Source: CAVVVS01 sp963751355
GTDB taxonomy: Bacteria > Bacteroidota > Ignavibacteria > Ignavibacteriales > Ignavibacteriaceae
Length of the DNA stretch: 64,000 nt
Assembly: GCA_963751355.1 (NCBI GenBank)
Contig: CAVVVS010000131.1
Coordinates: 62,001 to 126,000, forward strand
Reading direction: 5' to 3'
Part shown: positions 53,446-61,552 of the stretch, one piece after another
How the letters are laid out: each line of letters starts with the position of its first letter
How positions within the stretch are numbered: position 1 is the stretch's first letter
The notes under the pieces: model-generated
What the model was told of the DNA's origin: nothing
Databases searched by the model: none
The model's input: the letters and a program-made list of their open reading frames with translations, nothing else
Made by a program: the position numbers and the translations under genes

Positions 53446-54067
53446 TGATAATGAAATAAATATTTGAAGACTAATTATCACTATTCAATTTACCGGTCTT
53501 TCCAGTAACGAAAAAGCCAAGAGCAAGTAAAGAGAAGATAACGACCCACAGCCAAAGAGAATTATCGTGACCAGGTATCGAGCTAAACTCTCCAATATTA
53601 CCAATAACATCCACTATAGCCCAAAGAGTAAAAAGTGATGCGTATCCATAGGCGAGCGTGGTACGTGTTTTCGATGCCGGGTCTTTCCGAACCGACCAGG
53701 CAACAACGCCCAATACCAGTTGAACTGTACCAATAATCAAGAAAGCGAAAGCCGTTGAGATATCAGTAATACCATATGCGGATTTAATGGAAGGAACAAA
53801 ATAAGACAACAAAGCTGTAATACCTGCTAAGATCAACAATACCGCTGCAATAGTAAACATAACATTAAGGTTTAGTTTTCTCATTTTTTATCTTTTATAA
53901 TAGTGAAAAATATTTACTCGGTTTCAATGAGATTATTAAATTAGTGCGCTGGGATTTTCATTTATTAAATTATAGTTATAAAACAGTTGTTTTATTGTAA
54001 AATAGAAATATCGGGTTTGTAATTCAAGCAATTTATAATCAGTCTTTCCAAAATGAACCACAACGGC
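53446..54067 (-). repeat. Duplicated 0.6-kb segment, copy B
   Basis: Second copy of the 44952-45573 segment, same orientation. It contains the paralogous 137-aa membrane gene and an almost unchanged upstream region, so both copies probably share the same promoter sequence. Confidence 0.9.
53471..53884 (-). CDS. Four-helix membrane protein, paralogue B
   Basis: 137 aa, about 88% identical to the 44977 protein by eye. Differences cluster in the first and second helices ('VLLILAGITALLSYFV' against 'ILLTFSGIAALLSFAV') and are mostly conservative, so both copies look functional. The C-terminal half is nearly unchanged ('GEFSSIPGHDNSLWLWVV'). Function unknown. Confidence 0.8.
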   Translation of the reverse strand: MRKLNLNVMFTIAAVLLILAGITALLSYFVPSIKSAYGITDISTAFAFLIIGTVQLVLGVVAWSVRKDPASKTRTTLAYGYASLFTLWAIVDVIGNIGEFSSIPGHDNSLWLWVVIFSLLALGFFVTGKTGKLNSDN

Positions 54068-54378
54068 TAAAGGCTAACTCTCCGCCCATAACAAGAATGC
54101 CGCTTAGAAAACAACTGCCGATAATTTAGCAAAACGTGTGAAAATTTTCTTGCACACACGTTTGCAAATTTATTAATTAGAACTTCTACCTTGAACAAGA
54201 AACTATAAACGGAACGACTAATTTAGGGGGTGAGATAATACATACAAAATTTGTACTGATTTTTATATTTATTATTTAGAGATAGCAATGATATTAATAG
54301 AATTCTATCTCACCCCCAAAATTTGCCGAGCGCGAAAGTGCAGTTGAGTTGAGCCGATTGTTATAAGGCTGTTGTGTC
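54068..54378. repeat. Repeat-rich block between the duplicated gene and the toxin
   Basis: About 310 bases without a gene but with three nested inverted repeats: GCCCATAACAA (54084) with TTGTTATAAGGC (54358-54369); GCAAAACGTGTG (about 54131) with CACACACGTTTGC (about 54154-54166); and GGGGGTGAGATA (54226-54237) with its exact complement at 54306-54317, 68 bases apart. The outer pair also resembles the cassette-edge motif at 55134. Could be a small mobile or integron-cassette-like element; no recombinase is in the window. Confidence 0.5.
54353..54369 (-). repeat. Left edge motif of the toxin-antitoxin unit
   Basis: Read on the minus strand: GCCTTATAACAATCGGC. A similar motif points the other way at 55134-55151 (GCCTTATAATGATTTGGC), so the toxin-antitoxin pair lies between imperfect inverted repeats. 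Confidence 0.5.
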
Positions 54379-54804
54379 TTATTTATTAGACTTTATTTGC
54401 CAAGTCTTAATAAATTCTTCTGCTGTTGAAACAGTAATTTTGCTTTTTCTATAATCAACTTTGTTTCGTGTTACTATTATTTTTATCCCGTTATTTATCG
54501 CAGTAAAATATTGAAGAGCATCTTCGAAATCTTTGAATTCTGAATTTAATGCTTGCTCAACAACTCTTGAGCCAATTGTTAGAACATTTATAAGTGTCTT
54601 TAACTTTCTTAAACTTTGTAGTGCAAAACTATTGGATTTATATTTTCTTAATATATAATGCAGATTTGCAAAAATTATAGGTGAGGTGTAAGCTTTTATT
54701 TTCCCTTGGTCAATAAGTGTGAATAATTTAGCTGCATGAATATAAAAAGGGTCTCTTTCTGCAATTAAGTCCAGAATAATATCGGAATCTACAAATACGT
54801 TCAT
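54379..54804 (-). CDS. PIN-domain toxin (VapC-like RNase)
   Basis: 141-aa PIN-domain protein. Acidic metal-binding residues in the expected places: Asp6/Asp8 in 'VDSDIILDLIAERD', a mid-protein acidic pair in 'FKDFEDALQYFTAINNG', and Asp in 'TRNKVDYRKS'. Likely an RNase toxin blocked by the upstream antitoxin; the two genes overlap by four bases (ATGA). Targets of such toxins are often tRNAs or rRNA, but this cannot be read from the sequence. Confidence 0.9.
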   Translation of the reverse strand: MNVFVDSDIILDLIAERDPFYIHAAKLFTLIDQGKIKAYTSPIIFANLHYILRKYKSNSFALQSLRKLKTLINVLTIGSRVVEQALNSEFKDFEDALQYFTAINNGIKIIVTRNKVDYRKSKITVSTAEEFIKTWQIKSNK

Positions 54805-55055
54805 AATTTTCCATATTTTTCTTCGATGTGTTTTCCATATTCTGCTTTAGCATCAAAATAATCACTCAATTTTATAATTCCGGAAAGTTCTAAAACATTT
54901 GGCGAAATTTCTAAGTCGGAAGATTTTCCTTTGTCAGAAATTAAATCAAAATACTCTTCGACTAAAACAGAAAGACTTTGATTATGCTTTTTTGCATATC
55001 TTTTAGCTCTCTCAATTGACCTTTTATTTAGTTTTAATGTTAATTTTGTATCCAT
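54801..55055 (-). CDS. DUF6364-type antitoxin
   Basis: 84-aa protein starting at the ATG at 55055; a longer frame reaches 55121, but its extra 22 residues are hydrophobic and unlike the family. The start 'MDTKLTLKLNKRSIERAKRYAKKHNQSLSVLVEEYFD' is a ribbon-helix-helix pattern typical of antitoxins of the DUF6364 kind. The C-terminal half would wrap the toxin. It should also repress its own promoter. Confidence 0.85.
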   Translation of the reverse strand: MDTKLTLKLNKRSIERAKRYAKKHNQSLSVLVEEYFDLISDKGKSSDLEISPNVLELSGIIKLSDYFDAKAEYGKHIEEKYGKL

Positions 55056-55133
55056 TTCAATCTCATTAATAATACGTAACAATTTTTGTATTAATCTACG
55101 TATCAGAAGAATTAAAATCAATATAAGATTTTT

Positions 55134-55151
55134 GCCTTATAATGATTTGGC
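55134..55151 (+). repeat. Right edge motif of the toxin-antitoxin unit
   Basis: GCCTTATAATGATTTGGC, an imperfect inverted match to the left edge motif at 54353-54369. A further related string, ATAACAATCTGCCG, is at 55174-55187 and resembles ATAACAAGAATGCCG at 54088. Confidence 0.45.
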
Positions 55152-55341
55152 AGCTAAAAACAGTACCGGTTAAATAACAATCTGCCGCCAGAACCTGGAA
55201 GAAAGCTAATAAATAGAAATGAGACTTCAAACTTAAACAGCGAAAGGTATTGTTTTTAGATTAGTGTTAGCTTGCGTGTTTTATTTCTTTGTCCTAGTGA
55301 TATCTGCGTGATTGTCCTGTGATGATGTTGTAAATTTTGTT

Positions 55342-55932
55342 CTACTTTTTACCGGCATTCGCAATTCGTACAATTTCTTGGGCAATATCCTCAGGAGATA
55401 GGACAAAATCGATACACCCGCTTGCTATTGCGCTTTCCGGCATATCAGGTTGTTCTGCCGTATCCGGCTTCTGTGCGATGGTAATACCACCTACTTCTTT
55501 AATGCCGCATAAAGCTTCTGCTCCGTCACCGTCATAGCCGGATACAATGACAGCGATGAGTTTGCCGTCCCAGTGCTTGGTGAGTGAACGCAGAAAAACC
55601 GTAATCACGTCTGGCCAGCCTCTGGGTTTTGATATCGGCTTTAGTTGGAACTCATCATCAAGAATATGTAAGTCGCGTTTTTCAGGGATGATAAACACGT
55701 GGTTGGGTTGGATGTATAATCTTTCTGTGATTAGTTCAACCGGCATTTTTGTATGTTGTGGAAGAATCTCATGAAGAAGTGTAGCTACAGTTCTCAAGTG
55801 ATTAACGATTACTACAGCAACGCCCATATCTGAGGGCAGATTTTGTAGAAGCCGTGTATATGCTTTTAGTCCCCCGGCAGAACCGCCTATGCAAATGATA
55901 GGAAAGTCTTTTGAAATGCTCTTTTCATTCAT
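55342..55932 (-). CDS. Stand-alone CheB methylesterase domain
   Basis: 196 aa comprising only the protein-glutamate methylesterase domain. Catalytic residues by position: Ser18 ('IGGSAGG'), His45 ('VNHL') and Asp136 ('SGYDGDGAEAL'). The receiver domain of classical CheB is missing, and no CheR, receptor or kinase gene is nearby. Stand-alone forms occur in hybrid CheB/CheR-type signalling; the partner may lie elsewhere in the genome. Confidence 0.9.
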   Translation of the reverse strand: MNEKSISKDFPIICIGGSAGGLKAYTRLLQNLPSDMGVAVVIVNHLRTVATLLHEILPQHTKMPVELITERLYIQPNHVFIIPEKRDLHILDDEFQLKPISKPRGWPDVITVFLRSLTKHWDGKLIAVIVSGYDGDGAEALCGIKEVGGITIAQKPDTAEQPDMPESAIASGCIDFVLSPEDIAQEIVRIANAGKK

Positions 55933-56308
55933 AGTAGGAATTAATTATTATGTTAAAAAAGATTACAATCCTTAAATATAAAGATAAGGGTTCTGCTTAT
56001 CTTTCACTAATTTAAGTTATTTTTAAAAGTTATCTAAATACTCGATCGGGTTACATCCGGTGTAGTTTTTACCAGTCCCGGTAGATTTGAAAAATTGTCG
56101 TGTCATGATATAATTGTCCGGCTGAATTAGTAAAACCAATTGTCTCAGTGCAAGTTTTAGGTTCCATGCAAGCTAACGGTTAGTTTAAAAATAGTAGCCG
56201 ACTGCGTGACACTTTCCTGTCAAGTTACACAAAAGTTGAAGCGGGCTATAAACCTTGAATTTACAACTGTTCCGGCTATTATTTTTATACCATTGTTGTA
56301 TACTGGGC
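55933..56308. other. Gene-free stretch between the CheB-like gene and the hydrolase
   Basis: About 375 bases. Nothing recognised except CTAACGGTTAG near 56173 (a short palindrome). No terminator with a T-run is obvious on either strand. Confidence 0.4.
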
Positions 56309-57418
56309 TTATTCAATGGTTTGTAATAATTTCCAACTGATTTTTTCTTCAGGCCTTTCAGATTGTCCATATACACAATTTACCAGCAAAATCACCGCGT
56401 TCTTTTTCTCCAAGTCCATCGTTATATTACTTCGATAACCACCCGTGCGCCCGTTATGAAAATACCAAACAACTCCATTTTTAGTATAAATATGCCATCC
56501 ATAAGCTAATTCTAAATCATTATTTTCAACTTTAAATGTTATTTGTCTCTGATATTTTAAAATAGGGTCGTTTGAAAAATTAGCCAATACAAAATTAGCT
56601 AAATCATTAGTTGATGATAAAACAGCTCCAGCTCCTCGATGGATATTTAAATCCCAGTTAGGTACATGTTCTCCCTTTTCATCATACCCCTGCACCAAAT
56701 ACTTTTGCACTTTGTTCCGGTTTGTAGTTGAAATGGTCATTCCATATTTTTGAAAAACATACTCTTTCAATAAATTCTCATAACTTTTACCTGTTTCTAG
56801 CTCCAATAAGTATCCAAGTATACCGTATCCTAAGTTAGAATATTCATACTTATCTCCTGGAACTGATAACAATGTCATTTCATTTTCAAGATAATCTTTT
56901 AATAATAAGCTGTCATATTCAACATATGGATTTAAAGGATGTAATCTCGCTACACTATCTAAATTCGAAGGATAATTTGGCAACCCGGATGTATGATTTG
57001 ATAAACTTTTGAAGGTTATCTTTTGAGCATTTTCTTCATTTGAGTTTAACTTAAATGGTAAAGATTGAGAAATTGATTCATCAGGATTTATTTTGCCCTG
57101 GAGAATTAAATTAACAAGTATGGTTGAAGTGAAAACTTTTGTTATTGAACCAATTTCAAAAAGTGAATCTTTATTACAAATTAAAACTAATTCTCCTTCA
57201 CGCTTTTTTAAACCAATAAAGTTAACAGAATCATTTTTTATTATTGCAATAGAGAATTGAGTTTCATCTGGATAGGTTAAAGCAAATTTTTCTATTGTAT
57301 CAAATGTAGATTGTAAGATACTTTTATCAACTTGAAACTCATTTTGAGCCTTTAAATCAAAATTAACAATGAGGGATACTAAGTAAATTATTGCTATAAA
57401 GAAAATTTGTTTAATCAT
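56309..57418 (-). CDS. Class C beta-lactamase-fold serine hydrolase, secreted
   Basis: 369 aa with a signal peptide ('FDLKAQ'). Active-site motifs of the beta-lactamase/penicillin-binding-protein fold: SxxK in 'IGSITKVFTS', YxN in 'YEYSNLGYGILGY', and 'HNGRTGGYRS' in place of the KTG motif, as in many peptidases and esterases of this family. So a peptidoglycan or D-amino-acid peptidase or an esterase is likelier than an antibiotic-hydrolysing enzyme. Isolated gene. Confidence 0.92.
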   Translation of the reverse strand: MIKQIFFIAIIYLVSLIVNFDLKAQNEFQVDKSILQSTFDTIEKFALTYPDETQFSIAIIKNDSVNFIGLKKREGELVLICNKDSLFEIGSITKVFTSTILVNLILQGKINPDESISQSLPFKLNSNEENAQKITFKSLSNHTSGLPNYPSNLDSVARLHPLNPYVEYDSLLLKDYLENEMTLLSVPGDKYEYSNLGYGILGYLLELETGKSYENLLKEYVFQKYGMTISTTNRNKVQKYLVQGYDEKGEHVPNWDLNIHRGAGAVLSSTNDLANFVLANFSNDPILKYQRQITFKVENNDLELAYGWHIYTKNGVVWYFHNGRTGGYRSNITMDLEKKNAVILLVNCVYGQSERPEEKISWKLLQTIE

Positions 57419-57786
57419 CGGTGTTTCTCTCTATCGTAGGACCTCTATGCTTAATTTATCACGATAATATCTATTAGTACATCTTTTTTTTGCCTTGCAC
57501 ACAACGGAACTTGCCAATAAAAATGAGAAAAAAAAATAATTTAATTAAGCAGCATATTAGGATTAAATCTTTTTACGGTAATACTCCGAATGCTGTTAAA
57601 ACACAAATATAGATCGCAGTCTCTCTACTTTTTTCTACAGATTTTAAGTGTATCGATTTTTGAGAAAAGCCAAATTTTAGGACTTATAAACGACGTAGAG
57701 AACAGATCTGAGGATAATGATTTCCATAACCAATCGGATCTATTTGACTTATGATTTGACAGTAGTGATAATATTTAAACAATAAA
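57419..57786. other. Gene-free stretch upstream of the serine hydrolase
   Basis: About 370 AT-rich bases between the hydrolase start and the terminator of the next T9SS gene. Should contain the hydrolase promoter; no firm boxes identified. Nothing else seen. Confidence 0.4.
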
Positions 57787-57815
57787 AAGAGCTCCGTAAA
57801 AAGTACGGAGCTCTT
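57787..57815 (-). terminator. Rho-independent terminator after T9SS gene 2
   Basis: Perfect 12-base stem on the minus strand (AAGAGCTCCGTA / TACGGAGCTCTT) with loop CTTTT and a downstream run of Ts. The outer seven pairs match the terminator of the first T9SS gene. Confidence 0.92.
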
Positions 57816-57840
57816 ATAAAACAACATATTTCGGATAAGG

Positions 57841-59610
57841 TTATTTTGTAAGCATCATTTTTCTAACTGCGTTGTAAGTACTGCCGTCAATACCGTTAAC
57901 CTTAATTTGATAAAAATATACTCCGCTGTTTAAATTTGATGCGTTAAAGGTAATTTGATGCTGCCCGGCAGAAATAGTGGAATTTAATAAAGAAGCAACC
58001 TCCTGCCCGAGGACATTAAACACTTTCAAACTGACTTTAGAATCAACTGATAATGTAAATGAAATGGAAGTAGTCGGGTTAAAAGGATTCGGATAGTTTT
58101 GCAGAAGCGCAAATGAATTAGGAGCCAGCATATTAATCTTTACAACATCAGAGAAACTAAATGAACCGCTAAAATCAATTTGCTTCAATCTATAAAAATA
58201 GGTCGATGGACCTGCAGGTTTATCTGTAAAAGAATAATTACTTTTTTCCGGTGTATTCCCTTGACCCCTGACAAAACCGATTTTATTAAAATTCTTTCCG
58301 TTTACACTTCTTTGAATTTCAAATCCGGAATTATTGGTCTCTGTAGCGGTTGTCCAGGTTAAAGAAACAGTTCCATCATTTGTGTTTGCCGCAAACGAAG
58401 TTAATTCAACAGGCAGACTTCCGTCCGGCATAAAGTCAGTAATAAAACGCGGAAGAATTTGATAACCTCCGACACCGCTGGATGAATATTGGGAACCAAT
58501 ACCTACAAGATCAACGGGCCAGCTAGGTTCAGTTTCATTATATAATCCCATGTCAGAGTCCAGGAAAACCGTTAGAGTATCATTATTACTATCTTCTAAA
58601 TAAATCGAGGCATTTGACTTTGTTGTCGGCCATGTACCGCTTGTTAATGTAACACCTTGAATACCGATCAAATGCGATTCATAATTTTCAGGATTCGATT
58701 TATATTGAGCAACGGTAATAATTTCCGGCTCCGGTAAAACTGCATTGCTGTCTACAACAACTATGCTTGTATCTGTCAAAGGATTTATTTCAATCAGTCC
58801 GTTATAACTGGTAACTTTTCCGGTTATAATTACCTGATCACCAAGTTTCAAAGCAGGACTTGTTAAGCCGAAGATATAAGTTGCTAATCCGCCGGTTCCG
58901 TCCCAGATATAATACGATCTGCCCGTAGTTTGATAATTCGGTGAAATTGTAACGGCGCTGATTGTAACGGTATCGTCAATCATACCGCGAGCCATTGCAA
59001 TTGAAATTGTATGAGAACCTAGGTGTGAAAAATTATTTTGTGAATAAACTAACCATTCGGACGATAATGAATCTGTACCTGCCGCACTTGCCCAATCCGT
59101 ATTACCTCCGGTTACTGTTGGTTTTCTTACGAGTGTATGATTTTGGGTTGCATTAGATACGCCTGCAACTTCCCATGCTGTACCGGGATCTACATCCGGA
59201 ACGCCGATTACATCTATTAAAACTGTGTCCAATCCGTTGATCTTCATCAAACCTCGAGCATCATCTCCGTTGAAGAATACTAAATCCGGATAAGATAAAA
59301 CTTCATTGGCTTTTGTAAGATCAAAAAGTGTATCCGGAATTGAGCTGGATGCCATAACCCATGTTTTGCCACTTTCTAATATTGCCGTATCCGGAAAAAC
59401 ATGATAATACTGCCAGCCTCCTCCGTTAGTACTTTGAACAATTAGATAATCCGAAAGATTAACCGTTGCACCGGTTCCGTTATAAATTTCCAGTGCTTTA
59501 TTATTGCTGCTGCCTTCAATATATTCTGAAAAGAATAGATCCGAAGCTTGAGCAAAAACATTAGAAAAAATCGAAAAAGAAAACAGAATTACAAGTAATG
59601 TTTTTTTCAT
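57841..59610 (-). CDS. T9SS-sorted secreted protein with lamin-tail-like domain
   Basis: 589 aa: signal peptide ('SNVFAQ'), a lamin-tail-type domain ('LFFSEYIEGSSNNKALEIYNGTG', about 24-160), an OB-like domain shared with the 42418 protein ('VTISPNYQTTGRSYYIWDGTGG'), a fibronectin-like unit ('PVELTSFAANTNDGTVSLTW') and a T9SS sorting domain ('NYPNPFNPTTSISFTL' to 'MMLTK'). It is the second member of a paralogous pair; the N-terminal module differs. Likely surface-displayed; no enzymatic motif found. Confidence 0.88.
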   Translation of the reverse strand: MKKTLLVILFSFSIFSNVFAQASDLFFSEYIEGSSNNKALEIYNGTGATVNLSDYLIVQSTNGGGWQYYHVFPDTAILESGKTWVMASSSIPDTLFDLTKANEVLSYPDLVFFNGDDARGLMKINGLDTVLIDVIGVPDVDPGTAWEVAGVSNATQNHTLVRKPTVTGGNTDWASAAGTDSLSSEWLVYSQNNFSHLGSHTISIAMARGMIDDTVTISAVTISPNYQTTGRSYYIWDGTGGLATYIFGLTSPALKLGDQVIITGKVTSYNGLIEINPLTDTSIVVVDSNAVLPEPEIITVAQYKSNPENYESHLIGIQGVTLTSGTWPTTKSNASIYLEDSNNDTLTVFLDSDMGLYNETEPSWPVDLVGIGSQYSSSGVGGYQILPRFITDFMPDGSLPVELTSFAANTNDGTVSLTWTTATETNNSGFEIQRSVNGKNFNKIGFVRGQGNTPEKSNYSFTDKPAGPSTYFYRLKQIDFSGSFSFSDVVKINMLAPNSFALLQNYPNPFNPTTSISFTLSVDSKVSLKVFNVLGQEVASLLNSTISAGQHQITFNASNLNSGVYFYQIKVNGIDGSTYNAVRKMMLTK

Positions 59611-59826
59611 TAGAAGCTCCCCGTAATTGATGTGATTTAAAATGACGTTGTAACTTAACTATTTTTAATTAATTAGACAAAGGGAAAATAATTATTTTAC
59701 ATAAATTTTATATTAATACGGAAATGCTTAAAAATAAATCATTTCATTTTTAAGTAAATTTTATGACTATGTTTGCAATAATTATATTAATTTTAATTTA
59801 GAATTTTCATTAATAACCGGATAAAT

Positions 59827-60828
59827 ATGCAACCCGAACTCGAAATAAGATTAAAGAAAAAAGCCGCTATCATATCCTTATCAATCGGTATAGGAATGTT
59901 CCTTGCCAAAATGGGCGCATACTTAATTACCGGTTCGGCAGCTATTTTTTCAGATGCCGCTGAATCAGTGGTTCATGTACTTGCTACGTCGATGGCTTTA
60001 TATAGTATAATATTGAGTTCCAAACCGGCGGATGAATCTCATTTATACGGTCACGGAAATGTTGAATATTTCTCAGCCGGTGTTGAGGGATTGCTCATAG
60101 TTATTGCGGCTATATATATAATTTATACGGCAACACTTGATATAATATATGGCTCTAATCTTAAGCAATTGAACATAGGTGTAATAATAATTTCTTTTGC
60201 AGGGATCATCAATTTAGTGTTGGGCTTATACCTGGTAAGAATTGGGAAGAAAACCAATTCACTTACACTAATTGCTGATGGGAAACACGTTCTTACCGAT
60301 TCCTATACAAGTATCGGGGTTATAATAGGAATTATATTCGTCATTATCACAGGCTTTCAATTGCTCGATCCCATATTCGCAATTGCAGTAGCAGTTAACA
60401 TTTTATTTACGGGTTATAAACTGGTTCGTGAATCGATTGGCGGTTTAATGAATGAAACGGATAAAGAATTATTGAATAAAATTGTCGCTAAGCTAGCTTC
60501 ATTGAGAAAAGATTATTGGATTGATATTCATTGGCTTAGATTCTGGAAATCCGGGGACAGGGTATTTATTGATTTCCACTTAATTCTTCCCTACTACTTC
60601 ACAATCAAGCAGTCACATCTGGAAGAAGAAGAAATTGAAAATACGCTTTTAAAAATAGTTCCCAATTCTCAGATAAAGATACACATGGATTATTGTAATC
60701 CCCAATTATGCAGAATATGTAATTATGAGGTTTGTACGGTAAGAACCGGTGACCATACCTTAAATGTAAAATGGGATATCGATAAAATGATAGGTGAACC
60801 AGTTTACAAGGAATTTCATATTACATAA
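59827..60828 (+). CDS. Cation diffusion facilitator transporter with Cys-rich tail
   Basis: 333-aa inner-membrane divalent-metal exporter. About six helices; metal residues in TM2 ('FSDAAESVVHVLA') and TM5 ('ADGKHVLTDSYTSIG', H-x3-D). The cytoplasmic C-terminal domain ends with an unusual cysteine cluster ('HMDYCNPQLCRICNYEVC': C-x4-C-x2-C-x4-C), which may bind zinc or iron and sense metal. Substrate not predictable. Isolated gene, convergent with purE. Confidence 0.92.
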   Translation: MQPELEIRLKKKAAIISLSIGIGMFLAKMGAYLITGSAAIFSDAAESVVHVLATSMALYSIILSSKPADESHLYGHGNVEYFSAGVEGLLIVIAAIYIIYTATLDIIYGSNLKQLNIGVIIISFAGIINLVLGLYLVRIGKKTNSLTLIADGKHVLTDSYTSIGVIIGIIFVIITGFQLLDPIFAIAVAVNILFTGYKLVRESIGGLMNETDKELLNKIVAKLASLRKDYWIDIHWLRFWKSGDRVFIDFHLILPYYFTIKQSHLEEEEIENTLLKIVPNSQIKIHMDYCNPQLCRICNYEVCTVRTGDHTLNVKWDIDKMIGEPVYKEFHIT

Positions 60829-60911
60829 TATCTATGAAGATTATTTTTTCTTAATCCGCTCATTCATTTAACGAGCAAAGAATAAAAATGAATAGATTAC
60901 TCCCCAGTTCT

Positions 60912-61406
60912 TCAATTGTCTTTAATTTTATCATTCTTTTTTATTGACTCATTCTCCATCTTCTTTTTATAGTCAATCATTTTATTTAAAAGCGTTTCGT
61001 CGGAAGCTGCTAATATTTGAACCGCCAGCAGTCCGGCATTTTTAGCCTGGTTAATAGCAACAGTTGCAACCGGCACTCCACCGGGCATTTGTACAATCGA
61101 TAACAGTGAGTCAAGGCCTTCGAGCGATTTAGATTTTACAGGTACACCGATAACCGGTAAAGGTGAATGAGCAGCTGTCATGCCGGGGAGATGTGCAGCT
61201 CCTCCGGCTCCGGCAATAATCACTTTTACCCCCCTTTTAAATGCAGTAGATCCGTACTCAGCCATTAAAATTGGCGTGCGATGAGCTGAAACAATCTTGA
61301 TCTCATACGCCACATCGAATTCGTTAAGTATTTTTGCCGCTTCCTGCATTACCGGCAAATCCGAATCACTCCCCATTATTATTCCCACTTTCGGTTGCTT
61401 TGCCAT
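60912..61406 (-). CDS. purE: N5-carboxyaminoimidazole ribonucleotide mutase
   Basis: Purine synthesis: converts N5-CAIR to CAIR. 'MGSDSDLPVMQEAAKIL' at the N-terminus, 'SAHRTP' with the substrate-binding His/Arg, 'IAGAGGAAHLPGM' and 'SLLSIVQMPGGVPVATVAI'. 164 aa, normal. purK lies upstream on the same strand, 146 bases away, giving the usual class I purE-purK pair. Confidence 0.97.
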   Translation of the reverse strand: MAKQPKVGIIMGSDSDLPVMQEAAKILNEFDVAYEIKIVSAHRTPILMAEYGSTAFKRGVKVIIAGAGGAAHLPGMTAAHSPLPVIGVPVKSKSLEGLDSLLSIVQMPGGVPVATVAINQAKNAGLLAVQILAASDETLLNKMIDYKKKMENESIKKNDKIKDN

Positions 61407-61552
61407 GTTTAATTCCTTTTTGATTTTATTTGTAAAAAATTTATGTCTTATCTGAATAAGCTCATTGTTAGATTTATATCTTCAATCATATTTGTTTAGG
61501 AAAATTATTATCCCTTGCTTCCTTAATGAAGGATGAAAGTCACCTAAGAAAA

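Noticed and set aside
54084..54369. Canonical integron attC site
   Set aside because: The 286-bp length, missing RYYYAAC/GTTRRRY consensus and lack of an integrase in view do not support a firm call.
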